The notes below the pieces were generated by a model. That model was not told where the DNA came from and did no database searches. It was given only the letters and a program-made list of their open reading frames with translations. From Ilyomonas sp965277535 (GTDB taxonomy: Bacteria; Bacteroidota; Bacteroidia; Chitinophagales; Chitinophagaceae), in the NCBI GenBank assembly GCA_965277535.1, contig OZ255825.1:3658001-3722000 (forward strand): 64,000 nt of DNA. The letters run 5' to 3'. Both the position numbers and the translations under genes were made by a program. Below are positions 46,240 through 55,095 of this stretch, one piece after another (positions within the stretch are counted from its first letter, which is position 1; the number at the start of each line of letters is the position of its first letter).

Positions 46240-47070
46240 TCAAAACAAAGAAAGCTGTTCGGTTTTTGAAACAGGAAAATAGGGCTTTCTGATAAAGTAA
46301 GATTGTTTTTTAATTTCAAACACATCGGTTTCTTTATATCGCGAAGCCACCACAATTTGTGTGTTGCCCGCATGAGTATCAAACATCTCCTTTACCAATT
46401 GCGGATGATTGTTCTCCTTCGATAAATGCGATAAAAACAAATGGCTCATGTACGGCGGCTTGTGTTGAATGAATAACTCCAAAGCCTGTCGGTTTGACAA
46501 ATGTCCCTGCTTGCCCGAAATGCGCTTTTTTAAATGCTGCGGGTATCTGCCTTGTGCCAGCATAGCTTCATCGTAGTTTGCTTCTAAAAATGCAGCGTGG
46601 CATTGTTTAAAATGATGAACTACATGGTTGCAGGGAGCGCCAATATCAGTAAACACACCAACGGTAATTTCTTCATTATTCACAATAAAGCTATGCGGCT
46701 CGGCGGCATCATGCCATTTTGGAAATGCCGTAATTTGTAAGCTCCCAACAGCAACCGGCTGATGAGGCAAAAACCGCTGTGCTGCTATATGTTGTAAGTC
46801 ATTACCACAACCCCGTAAAGTGTGCTCGGTAATATAAACAGGAAGATTGTATTTTTTAGAAAGAACAGCCACGCCTTGTATATGGTCAGTATGTTCGTGT
46901 GAAATAAAAATGGCTTTTACCTTTCGCATGGGAAGTTGCAAACGCTGCATTCTGGTTTCGGTTTCCCGACACGAAATACCGGCATCAATCAACACAGCAT
47001 CTTCGCTGTTTCCAACATAATAACAGTTGCCATTGCTGCCTGAGGCCAGTGATGCGATAAAAAGAGACAT
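46240..47070 (-). CDS. MBL-fold hydrolase, WalJ/YycJ-like
   Basis: This 276-residue metallo-beta-lactamase-fold protein has the metal motif ISHEHTDHIQGVAVL, GSNGNCYYVGNSEDAVLIDAG at the N-terminus, FTDIGAPCNHV and LFLSHLSKENNHPQLV. This is the WalJ/YycJ single-domain 5' exonuclease-like family. The cell role is uncertain. It overlaps nothing and converges with the PRTase gene 23 bp away. Confidence 0.85.
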   Translation of the reverse strand: MSLFIASLASGSNGNCYYVGNSEDAVLIDAGISCRETETRMQRLQLPMRKVKAIFISHEHTDHIQGVAVLSKKYNLPVYITEHTLRGCGNDLQHIAAQRFLPHQPVAVGSLQITAFPKWHDAAEPHSFIVNNEEITVGVFTDIGAPCNHVVHHFKQCHAAFLEANYDEAMLAQGRYPQHLKKRISGKQGHLSNRQALELFIQHKPPYMSHLFLSHLSKENNHPQLVKEMFDTHAGNTQIVVASRYKETDVFEIKKQSYFIRKPYFPVSKTEQLSLF

Positions 47071-47317
47071 GATAACAAAGAAACCAATTTTTTGAATAGA
47101 GTATTGTTAACGAAAGTAAGAGTGTGATAACAACAAAGATGTTTTGTTTCTGTTCAATGAGTTAAGAGTTGGAGCGTTGAAAAATTAGAAAACTTTCTTT
47201 TTATGCACATTGCATTTGTGTTTTTGCAACAATAAAACTTACCTTTTTTAATTTTGGTTGAATGCGAACAAAGGCATTAACTTTGCTAAATATTTTAGTA
47301 AAACCAAAAACTTTTTT

Positions 47318-47746
47318 ATGAATGATATTGTATTACAAAATGCTGTTTATAAGGGCAGCAAGCAAATAGGGTTGCATCATGTTCCGACGGCAAAAGCCAC
47401 AGGTTTCAATGCAGCCGCCGACGATTATATGGAGCGCGGTATTGATTTGAATGAGCAACTCATTGGCAATAAACTCGCTACTTATTTTTTTCGTATGAAC
47501 AGCGATGCCATGAAAGGAGCGGGGATTGAATGCGGTGATGTTTTGATTGTTGACAGAAGCCTTCCGGCATGTAGCGGAAAAATAATTGTGGCTTCTTTTG
47601 AAGGCGAATTGATTGTTCGTCGTCTTTATCAAACTACCAACTGCATAAAGTTAGTCGCCGAAAACGAAAGTCATACCTCCATCAATAGCAACAACAGCTT
47701 TGCGGTTTGGGGCGTAGTTACTTATGTTATTCACTCAGTTAGTTAG
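47318..47746 (+). CDS. UmuD/LexA-like S24 protein lacking both catalytic residues
   Basis: This 142-residue protein aligns without gaps over 38 residues to the UmuD core. The position of the catalytic Ser in GDSM is Ala64 (SDAM), and that of the catalytic Lys in the V-K-K-L strand is Arg101 (IVRRL). The normal Cys-Gly cleavage site is replaced by Thr28-Gly29. It should therefore not self-cleave. Fold-defining segments (GFNAAADDYMERGIDLNEQL, ATYFF, GDVLIVDR, GVVTYVI) are well kept. No umuC follows. I chose ATG 47318; the frame is open further upstream. Confidence 0.88.
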   Translation: MNDIVLQNAVYKGSKQIGLHHVPTAKATGFNAAADDYMERGIDLNEQLIGNKLATYFFRMNSDAMKGAGIECGDVLIVDRSLPACSGKIIVASFEGELIVRRLYQTTNCIKLVAENESHTSINSNNSFAVWGVVTYVIHSVS

Positions 47747-47776
47747 CATCTCACCATAAACCTTGAATTGTAAAAC

Positions 47777-47802
47777 AATCTCCGGTTGTCTAACCGGAGA
47801 TT
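47777..47802. terminator. Bidirectional terminator between the UmuD-like gene and tonB2
   Basis: AATCTCCGGTT pairs with AACCGGAGATT around GTCT and leads into TTTGTTTTT on the + strand. It sits between convergent genes. Confidence 0.75.
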
Positions 47803-47807
47803 TGTTT

Positions 47808-48641
47808 TTATTGATTTTCTGAAACAACAAATGTGATGGTTTGTTTTTGCCGATATAATACAGCGTGCCCGTTCTGCATAGCTGGCAACCAGGTTTTAGA
47901 ATGTTGTATAGCACGCACAGCTTCGGATGCGGCACCATAACCCGGATCGTTTTCCGCTTTTACTTCCAAAATATTTCCTTCTTTATCAACCAAAAAAGAA
48001 ACCAGCACCGTATAGCTGCCAACCGGCGCGCCGTTATCGGTTGGCAGTTCCGAGCGCAGATTGCGTTTGAGGTAATCTGCCCAGGCAGCTAAGCCGCCGG
48101 GAAATCTGGCTTCCTGCTGAACTATATAAAACTGCTTTGAATAATCTTCCTCTTTTATCAGCTTTTCTTCACTGCCGGTTTTTCCTTCCACCGGAGGATT
48201 TACAACATCGCTTCTGTTGCCTGAGTTAGTTGTTATATCTATTTTCAAGTCAGTAATTGCATCTTGTGTAGCTGGCGGTTCGGTTACTAAATGGTCATTA
48301 ACAATTTTTGGAGTTGTTACTTTAATGGTAGCAACCTGAGTACGTTGAAGTTGGATTGGTTTTGGCTGATGTGGCGGTGCAACCACTTCTTCTTTAGGAT
48401 GTCTATCTGCATTTTTTAAAATAATCTCCGGCCCAACCATCTCAATAGGGACGATGCTTTGTTGCCTGCTTTTCCATGAGTAAGCAACAGAGAAAATAAA
48501 GCATGCAATCGTCATTGTAAGCAGTGCAATCAACAATCGCTTGTTATAAGTTTTGCGAAGTTGATAAGCACCATAACTTTTGTTTCTGTTGGCAAATAAG
48601 ACGTCCAAAACATCGGTTTGTAATGTGTTGTTGATGTTCAT
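47808..48641 (-). CDS. tonB: TonB-like energy transducer 2
   Basis: This 277-residue protein has an N-terminal segment DVLDVLFANRNKSYGAYQLRKTYNKR, a membrane helix (LLIALLTMTIACFIFSVAYS), a Pro-rich linker and a C-terminal TonB domain (ARFPGGLAAWADYLKRNL, VSFLVDKEGNI). It is a close paralogue of the next gene upstream, suggesting duplication. TonB carries proton-motive energy from ExbBD to outer-membrane receptors. I chose ATG 48641; earlier in-frame codons show no homology. A terminator lies between it and tonB1. Confidence 0.9.
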   Translation of the reverse strand: MNINNTLQTDVLDVLFANRNKSYGAYQLRKTYNKRLLIALLTMTIACFIFSVAYSWKSRQQSIVPIEMVGPEIILKNADRHPKEEVVAPPHQPKPIQLQRTQVATIKVTTPKIVNDHLVTEPPATQDAITDLKIDITTNSGNRSDVVNPPVEGKTGSEEKLIKEEDYSKQFYIVQQEARFPGGLAAWADYLKRNLRSELPTDNGAPVGSYTVLVSFLVDKEGNILEVKAENDPGYGAASEAVRAIQHSKTWLPAMQNGHAVLYRQKQTITFVVSENQ

Positions 48642-48720
48642 AATAATTGTTTCTAAATGAGATGGAAGCACCAACATCTTTCCATAATGGTCTATAAATA
48701 AATTTATTATAAATGATATA

Positions 48721-48760
48721 AAATAAAAAGTCTCCAACTTCCGTTGGAGACTTTTTATTT
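48721..48760 (-). terminator. Terminator after tonB1
   Basis: An 18-bp perfect stem (AAATAAAAAGTCTCCAAC with its complement) around TTCC, 20 bp past the tonB1 stop. tonB2 would need read-through or its own promoter. Confidence 0.8.
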
Positions 48761-48780
48761 CAATCAGTAAAACAAAACTC

Positions 48781-49608
48781 TTACTGACCTTCCTGTACCT
48801 GGAATGTAATAGATTGTTTTTGACGATAAATTACGTTTCTACCATTTTGGACAGCCGGTGTCCAGGCTGGTCCGCGTTGTATTACACGCACTGCTTCAGC
48901 AGCTGTTCCATAGCCCGGATCGTTTTCTGCTCTTACTTCCGAAATTGCACCTGTTTTATCTACAAGGAACGAAACAATCACAGTATAATTGCCTGTTGGT
49001 GCTCCGTTATCTGTTGGCGCTTCCGAGCGAAGATTGCGTTTGAGGTAAGCAATCCATGCTTCAGGGCCACCGGGAAACTTAGCCATGATTTGTACCGTTT
49101 TAAATTCCTTGTCATAGTCTTCGGTTACTTTCGGAGCTTCTACTACACCTGTCCCGTGTTCTTCAACTGGTGGTGCTACTACATCCGATTTCACGCCTTC
49201 CTGGTTGATGGTACCAATCTTGGTATCTTCCAACTTTTCCTGTTCTGGAGGCGGTTCTTTTACTTCTTCGTCTTTTACAATTTTGGGCGGCGTAAATTGC
49301 TTGATTTCAATTTTAGGCGGCTCAATTTTGGGTGGCGGTGGCGGTGGCGGTGGCTCCGGCTTTTTCTGTTCAGCAACGTTTTGCAGATCAACGTCCTGCA
49401 AAACGATTTGTGGTTTGGTATCGCCTCCTTTCATTTTTGATACCGCAAATGCGATACCTACCGAAAGGCAAACGAGAAGCGTTACTACAATGGCAACAGT
49501 AATGCGCCGATTGTAAGTTTTACGCAGTTCGTAAGCGCCATATTCCTTATTCTTTCCTTCAAACAAAATGTCAAGGAAATCGGCACTTTGAATTTTATTT
49601 GCTTCCAT
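48781..49608 (-). CDS. tonB: TonB-like energy transducer 1
   Basis: This 275-residue TonB has FLDILFEGKNKEYGAYELRKTYNRR, a helix (VAIVVTLLVCLSVGIAFAV), a linker with a run of Pro and a charged Pro-Glu-Lys region (KKPEPPPPPPPPKIEPPKIE, exactly 20 residues), and a TonB C-domain (KFPGGPEAWIAYLKRNL, GYGTAAEAVRVIQRG). It is 28 bp after exbD2. N-terminal and C-terminal parts are closely similar to tonB2, but the linker differs. Confidence 0.92.
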   Translation of the reverse strand: MEANKIQSADFLDILFEGKNKEYGAYELRKTYNRRITVAIVVTLLVCLSVGIAFAVSKMKGGDTKPQIVLQDVDLQNVAEQKKPEPPPPPPPPKIEPPKIEIKQFTPPKIVKDEEVKEPPPEQEKLEDTKIGTINQEGVKSDVVAPPVEEHGTGVVEAPKVTEDYDKEFKTVQIMAKFPGGPEAWIAYLKRNLRSEAPTDNGAPTGNYTVIVSFLVDKTGAISEVRAENDPGYGTAAEAVRVIQRGPAWTPAVQNGRNVIYRQKQSITFQVQEGQ

Positions 49609-49636
49609 AATTCAGTTTTTAAATTACTGTAAAAGT

Positions 49637-50203
49637 TTACTTGACAGGTGCAGCCGCAGCAGGCGCAGTTGCAGGTTCACCTTCTGTTTTTCTTACAAGC
49701 TGGTATTCAGGATCAGAAATATCTACCAGTGCATAACGTTTTACTACATTAATTGTCATCTCGTCTAAGATGTCAACCACATTTTTGTAGGTGCTTTCAT
49801 CACTCGGTTTAATTACGACCATGAAATCTTCCGACGGTGTACTGCTCTTTTTAGAAATAATTTCATTTCTGATGTCTTTAAAGTTAGAAGCTTTAAAGTT
49901 TGAGAGATTCGGTGCTAACTCACCTTCGTAAAAAAATATGTTGTTGTCCTTTCCCAACATAATAGTAAGTGCACCCGATGCTTTAGTTTTTGTCTGTTCT
50001 TCAGGCTTGTCAGTGTCTTTGGGCAAATTCAGGTTCAGCGCAGTTGGCTGACTGATAGTAGTGGTGAACACAAAAAAGGTAATGAGGAGAAAACCTAAAT
50101 CTACCATTGGTGTCATATCTACACGCGTAGAAAGCTTCTTGCCTTTTTTTACACCGGGTCCTTTTTTATGACCACCTCCGCCCGAGGTATCCATTTCTGC
50201 CAT
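49637..50203 (-). CDS. exbD: ExbD biopolymer transport protein, second copy
   Basis: This 188-residue ExbD-like protein has a glycine-rich start, RVDMTPMVDLGFLLITFFVFTTT (the pore Asp is in MVDLGFLL) and a periplasmic domain that ends in an Ala/Pro tail. It is part of exbB-exbD-exbD-tonB. Two ExbD paralogues per cluster are usual in Bacteroidota. It starts 33 bp after the first exbD. Confidence 0.9.
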   Translation of the reverse strand: MAEMDTSGGGGHKKGPGVKKGKKLSTRVDMTPMVDLGFLLITFFVFTTTISQPTALNLNLPKDTDKPEEQTKTKASGALTIMLGKDNNIFFYEGELAPNLSNFKASNFKDIRNEIISKKSSTPSEDFMVVIKPSDESTYKNVVDILDEMTINVVKRYALVDISDPEYQLVRKTEGEPATAPAAAAPVK

Positions 50204-50235
50204 GGCAATATTGTTTTAATGATTATGAAAAAATA

Positions 50236-50904
50236 TTATTCCTGATCAGATGCTTTGCTACCGCCTTGTTTGTACAAAGCTGTTCCTTGTGGCACGTTTA
50301 CAGCATTGGTCACCATAAGAAAGTGCATTAAATCGTTCTTTTTAAACGCGGTTAAAACGTTTTTAAACGAAGGATATTTAGCTAAATTATCGCCCTTCAT
50401 TAATATGTTCACATGAATGCCCTGATAAGCATCGGCTACACCACGCATCCACTTAAGCATTTGATTGTTTGTTGTATCAAGTACAGGTACGCCGGGTAAT
50501 GCTGAATTAGTTATCCTGGCATCTGGCAAATTTGCCTGTTGTTTTAATTGATTAAGGGGAACACCAATCATAGGCTGTCTTACAAGACTTGCAATTTCGC
50601 CGGGTGTTAACCCTAAGTTATCGGTTTGATTTAAACCAGTGATGATTGCCTGCTTTTTTTCTTTATCAGCTGCATTATCGCCGGTGGCAAAAAATACTTT
50701 ACCATCTTTATCGATGGATATTTCTACCACGTCTTTATCGGGCGCTTTTCTTGAAGATACCGAACTGGGCGTAGCTACATTTACTGCTGAAGACTCTTTC
50801 GGCTTTGCCGTTAAAATAAAAAAAGATAGCAAAAGAAAAGCCACGTCACACATGGCAGTCATATCTATGGCTGTACTTTTCCTTGCAATTTTAGGTCGTG
50901 CCAT
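50236..50904 (-). CDS. exbD: ExbD biopolymer transport protein, first copy
   Basis: This 222-residue ExbD-like protein has KSTAIDMTAMCDVAFLLLSFFILTAK (pore Asp in MCDVAFLL) and a periplasmic domain (VVEISIDKDGKVFFATGD) with a large middle insertion (about residues 90-150). It is longer than the second copy. A GC-rich hairpin separates it from exbB. Confidence 0.9.
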   Translation of the reverse strand: MARPKIARKSTAIDMTAMCDVAFLLLSFFILTAKPKESSAVNVATPSSVSSRKAPDKDVVEISIDKDGKVFFATGDNAADKEKKQAIITGLNQTDNLGLTPGEIASLVRQPMIGVPLNQLKQQANLPDARITNSALPGVPVLDTTNNQMLKWMRGVADAYQGIHVNILMKGDNLAKYPSFKNVLTAFKKNDLMHFLMVTNAVNVPQGTALYKQGGSKASDQE

Positions 50905-50939
50905 TGTTTCGCTTTTAGGTTTTTAACTAAGATGCAAAA

Positions 50940-50967
50940 CAGCGCCGGTTTGCATAAACCGGCGCTG
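50940..50967 (-). terminator. Hairpin between exbB and exbD
   Basis: CAGCGCCGGTTT pairs with AAACCGGCGCTG around GCAT; on the minus strand it is followed by TTTTGC. It may partly stop transcription after exbB, giving more ExbB than ExbD, in line with the 5:2 subunit ratio. Confidence 0.7.
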
Positions 50968-50974
50968 AGAAAAT

Positions 50975-51856
50975 TTATTTATAATTGGCTGCAAAGCTTT
51001 GTGTAAGCGTAAAACCGCTTTCATCAATACCGTAGGTGATACCATCAATTTTGGTGGTAAACACGTTATACATAATGATAGAGATGGCAGATGTACCAAT
51101 GCCCAAAGCCGTGTTATATAAGGCTTCAGAGATACCTTCGGACAATTTTGAAGAGGCTTCTGAACCACCGCTTGCGCCTAATGCGCTGAAGGAACGAATC
51201 ATACCCATTACCGTTCCTAACAAACCTAACAAGGTTGCCACCGAAGCAATGGTTGACAAGAACACCAGGTTCTTTTCCAGCATCGGTAATTCAAGTGCGG
51301 TGGCTTCTTCCACTTCTTTTTGAATATTCAATACTTTTTGTTCAGTGTCTAATTCGGTGTTGCCAATCATTTCTTTGTATTTGCGCAAGCCGGCTTTCAT
51401 AACATTGCCAACCGAGCCCCTTTGTTTGTCGCATTCAACAATAGCTTTATCAACATCTTTATTGGCTAAATGAAATTGTACTTTACGAACAAATTCGGCA
51501 ATGTTGCCGGTTCCCGAAGCTTTATTAACGGTAAGTAAACGCTCTACCACAAAAGTAAGTACGGTTAAAAATAAACCAATAAGAAGGGGCACAATAATAC
51601 CGCCCTGATACATTCGCGCGATAGTGCTGGTTGGTCCCTGGTGATTAGGCCAAAAGCCGCCGGCTTTGTCGGGATTGGTAAAGTTACTGTCGGCGCCAAT
51701 TACAAACCGCCAGATAATGTACCCTAAAATAATACACGTAAGCGGGGCAATCCATGAAATTGCGTTTGAAGTTTTTTTCGCATGCACATTGGTAGTAGTA
51801 GAAGTTCTTGGTGCCACTGTTGTTGTAGTGGTAGGTTTAATGTCAGCCATGTTCAA
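50975..51856 (-). CDS. exbB: MotA/TolQ/ExbB proton channel protein
   Basis: This 293-residue ExbB-like protein has a helix near residues 32-52, another (GGIIVPLLIGLFLTVLTFVVERLL), and the conserved LVFLSTIASVATLLGLLGTVMGMI, then GTSAISIIMYNVFT. It forms the proton pore with ExbD. It is first in the cluster. A second start is at 51850 (MADIKPT). N-terminal residues are Thr-rich. Confidence 0.9.
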   Translation of the reverse strand: MNMADIKPTTTTTVAPRTSTTTNVHAKKTSNAISWIAPLTCIILGYIIWRFVIGADSNFTNPDKAGGFWPNHQGPTSTIARMYQGGIIVPLLIGLFLTVLTFVVERLLTVNKASGTGNIAEFVRKVQFHLANKDVDKAIVECDKQRGSVGNVMKAGLRKYKEMIGNTELDTEQKVLNIQKEVEEATALELPMLEKNLVFLSTIASVATLLGLLGTVMGMIRSFSALGASGGSEASSKLSEGISEALYNTALGIGTSAISIIMYNVFTTKIDGITYGIDESGFTLTQSFAANYK

Positions 51857-52414
51857 TTGATTTTGTAGGTTTTTAAAACTATAAGTAAAAAATTATTTGG
51901 CAATTCTATGAAATCGTTTTCAATTAAAGCGTTCGTTAAGATTATTTTTTTCTGATTGCAAGATAGAAACTTAAATACATAGCCAACAAAAAATCTATTA
52001 TTGAAATTTCTTTTACATTCTTTGCTGCTCATCTCAATTCTTCGCTCATGACTTGCATGTTCTTTGCTTTTGATTTGAACCTTGCAATAAGTGCCTCGTG
52101 TTTTTTATGTTAGCATCAAACATCAGAAGGTAAACATACATGCTCTCACTGATAACCAAAAATATATAGCAATTGTAATGCTAAAGTAAAAAATAAAACC
52201 GGTGCATCTTTACCTGCTCTTCCTAATTGCAGCATCAGATACGGGTGTTTACTTATTTTTGTCGGCATCGTTGCGGTAATTTTGTTTAGCAGTTTGTTTT
52301 TGAACAATATCAAAATTATAAACTTAATCAAAATTATAAACTTATTCTTTGCAAAAACAGTAATAAGGATAATCATTACGATACCTGTTCCTGATTGGAT
52401 ATAAAAATGAAAAG
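51857..52414. other. Intergenic region between exbB and metG with an 18-bp tandem repeat
   Basis: The region is AT-rich and lacks a credible gene. At 52309-52344 the 18-mer ATCAAAATTATAAACTTA occurs twice in tandem without change, 70 bp before metG. It may lie in the metG promoter region. Confidence 0.55.
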
Positions 52415-54589
52415 ATGACAATGAAACAAGCATCCCGATATTTAATTACCGCCGCACTGCCTTATGCCAATGGCTTAAAGCACATTGGGCATTTGGCCGG
52501 CGCTTATCTTCCGGCAGATACGTATGTACGTTTTCTTCGGGCACAAAAAAAAGATGTAGTATTTATTTGTGGTAGCGATGAACATGGAACTGCTATTCCT
52601 ATACAGGCAATGAAAGAAGGCACCACGCCGCAAGCTATCATTGATAAATATCATCCCATTATCAAAGAAAACTTTGAAGACCTCGGTATTTCGTTCGATA
52701 TTTATCATCGCACTTCCGAACCCATTCATCACGAAACGGCTCAGGAATTTTTTACTTATCTGAACGACAGAGGCGAACTGGAACAAAAAGAAACGGAGCA
52801 ATATTTTGATGAAGAGGCTAACACATTTTTAGCCGACCGTTTTATAAAAGGCACCTGCCCCAACTGCGGTTTTGAAAATGCGTTTGGCGACCAATGCGAG
52901 CGTTGCGGCACATCGCTTTCACCTGAACTTCTTATCAATCCGGTAAGCACATTAAGTGGCAAAACGCCGGTAAAAAGAAAAACAACGCATTGGTACCTTC
53001 CTTTGGATAAACATGAAGCCTGGCTGCGCGAATGGATATTGGGCGAACACAAAGACGACTGGCGCAACAATGTGCTTGGCCAATGCAAAAGCTGGCTGGA
53101 TAACGGCTTGCAGCCGCGCGCTGTTACGCGCGATTTGGATTGGGGCATTCAGGTGCCTCTGCCAGATGCAGAAGGTAAGGTTTTGTATGTTTGGTTTGAT
53201 GCGCCCATCGGCTACATCAGCGCCACAAAGCAATGGGCTTTAAACACAGGAAAGCAATGGGAGCCTTACTGGTACAGTGATGACACGAAACTTGTTCATT
53301 TTATTGGAAAAGACAACATTGTGTTTCATTGCATCATCTTTCCGGTGATGCTGAAGTTGCACGGCAACATTTTGCCTGATGCCGTTCCGGCAAATGAATT
53401 TATGAACCTGGAAGGCGATAAGATGAGCACCAGCCGCAACTGGAAGCTTGACATGCAGGAGTACATCAACGACTTCATCAAAAAAGAAAACGGCGGCCCG
53501 CAGATGGCCGATGTGCTGCGCTATTATCTAACAACCATTTCGCCCGAAACCAAAGACAGCGAGTTTACCTGGAAGGGCTTTCAAGATGCCAACAACAGTG
53601 AGTTGGTTAGCATCTTTGGCAACTTTGTAAACCGCACATTTGTGTTGATGCACAAGTTGTGTGGTGGTAAGGTTCCGCCGCTTCATGCTGTACACTTAGA
53701 TGAAATTGACAAAGCCATGATCAGCGATATTGAAGCATCGAAGCAGCGTGTTGAAACAATGCTGGAAGAATACAAGTTTCGCGAAGCTTTATATGATGTG
53801 ATTGACCTTGCCCGCAAAGGCAACAAATACATGCAAAAGAAAGAGCCCTGGGTACTGGCAAAAAATAAAGAAGAAATAGCCAAAAACGGGAGCGAAGGCA
53901 ATACGGAATTGCTGCAAAAACAAATTGACAACACGCTACATATTTGCCTGCAATTGACAGCAAACCTTGCTATTTTAATCAATCCGTTTCTTCCCTTCAC
54001 GGCAAAAAAAATGTGCCGCATGATGAAGGTGGTTGATAAAATGCTCGACTGGAAAAATGCAGGACGTTTAAAATTGCTAAGCGTTGGCTACTCTTTGAAA
54101 GCACCAGAATTGTTGTTTCGGAAAATCGAAGACAGCGAAGTAAAAGAGCAGGTTGAGAAGTTGAAAGAAGCAGCCGCAAAAGCAAAGGAAGGAGAGGCAA
54201 GCAGCAAGGTTCAGGAAACAACGAATACAAAAGAAAGTATAATCAAAAATGTAGATGGTAAAGAGCAGATTTCATTTGACGATTTTATAAAAATAGACTT
54301 GCGGATTGGAACCATTATTGCCGCCGAAAAAGTGGAAAAAGCGGATAAGCTTTTAAAGCTGCAAATTGATTTGGGTTATGAAATACGCACTGTTGTTTCG
54401 GGCATTGCGCTATATTTTAAACCCGAAGAAATTATAGGAAAACAAGTAACAATGGTTGCCAATCTTGCACCGCGGATGATGCGGGGCATTGAAAGCAACG
54501 GAATGATATTAATGGCGCAGGACAATGGGGGTAAATTGCACTTCGTAACTTCTGTTGATGAAGCAGATAATGGCAGCCGGGTTTCGTGA
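52415..54589 (+). CDS. metG: Methionine-tRNA ligase with C-terminal tRNA-binding domain
   Basis: This 724-residue class I synthetase has the HIGH motif at 23-26, a zinc knuckle (CPNCGFENAFGDQCERCG) and KMSTS at 336-340. A helical anticodon-binding domain follows. After a charged, lysine-rich linker (about 575-620) comes a Trbp111/EMAP-like domain (FIKIDLRIGTIIAAEKVEKA, here ISFDDF starts it), used for dimerisation and tRNA binding. Full length, all motifs intact. It is monocistronic. Confidence 0.97.
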   Translation: MTMKQASRYLITAALPYANGLKHIGHLAGAYLPADTYVRFLRAQKKDVVFICGSDEHGTAIPIQAMKEGTTPQAIIDKYHPIIKENFEDLGISFDIYHRTSEPIHHETAQEFFTYLNDRGELEQKETEQYFDEEANTFLADRFIKGTCPNCGFENAFGDQCERCGTSLSPELLINPVSTLSGKTPVKRKTTHWYLPLDKHEAWLREWILGEHKDDWRNNVLGQCKSWLDNGLQPRAVTRDLDWGIQVPLPDAEGKVLYVWFDAPIGYISATKQWALNTGKQWEPYWYSDDTKLVHFIGKDNIVFHCIIFPVMLKLHGNILPDAVPANEFMNLEGDKMSTSRNWKLDMQEYINDFIKKENGGPQMADVLRYYLTTISPETKDSEFTWKGFQDANNSELVSIFGNFVNRTFVLMHKLCGGKVPPLHAVHLDEIDKAMISDIEASKQRVETMLEEYKFREALYDVIDLARKGNKYMQKKEPWVLAKNKEEIAKNGSEGNTELLQKQIDNTLHICLQLTANLAILINPFLPFTAKKMCRMMKVVDKMLDWKNAGRLKLLSVGYSLKAPELLFRKIEDSEVKEQVEKLKEAAAKAKEGEASSKVQETTNTKESIIKNVDGKEQISFDDFIKIDLRIGTIIAAEKVEKADKLLKLQIDLGYEIRTVVSGIALYFKPEEIIGKQVTMVANLAPRMMRGIESNGMILMAQDNGGKLHFVTSVDEADNGSRVS

Positions 54590-54659
54590 ATTTGTTTTTT
54601 ACATAATTTTAAAATGCAACTTATGTTATACGGGCAAATCAGTATTGTTGGTGAAGTAA

Positions 54660-54827
54660 TTGAGCGGTACGCCCACGTTTGCAGGTACACGGGTTCCCGT
54701 TCAAACATTGTTTAATTACATGGAAGGAGGCGATGATTTGAATGAATTTTTAAATGATTTTCCTTCAGTAACAGAAGAAGCGGCTGTGTGTGTTTTAGAA
54801 ATGGCAAAGCTTATCGAATTATCATAA
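54660..54827 (+). pseudogene. Remnant of a DUF433 antitoxin gene
   Basis: From TTG 54660 the frame reads SGTPTFAGTRVPVQTLFNYM, then LNEFLNDFPSVTEEAAVCVL, and ends at TAA 54825. It closely resembles residues 14-70 of the DUF433 antitoxin at 41211-41450. The N-terminal part is missing: an in-frame TAA lies directly before the TTG. There is no DUF5615 partner. It therefore looks like a decayed module. A functional short form cannot be excluded. Confidence 0.75.
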
Positions 54828-54851
54828 CTTTTCGTGTTATAAGATATTTGC

Positions 54852-55022
54852 AAATTGTTCCGTAGGAACAGCAGGTGGGTAGAACAAAAAGTATATTCAA
54901 ATATGAATCCGTTCCATCGGAACGGCACTATGCTTTACTTGATTTTGTACCGTTCCAATGGAACGGAATCTTTTACTCGTTCACATTACTACTACCCACC
55001 TGCTGTTCCTACGGAACAATTT
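54852..55022. repeat. MITE-like element with perfect 31-bp inverted ends
   Basis: Bases 54852-54882 are exactly complementary to 54992-55022. Inner arms (54906 on and up to 54970) are complementary at about 21 of 24. It holds four dyads of the form GTTCC-N3-GGAAC, at 54857, 54911, 54952 and 55005. It carries no gene; it lies between the DUF433 remnant and the esterase gene. Confidence 0.85.
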
Positions 55023-55095
55023 TATACACCTTACATTGTAAGCGCATACTTTAAGCAAAATTTTATTATCAAAAACAAAAACCAACTTATCTCAT

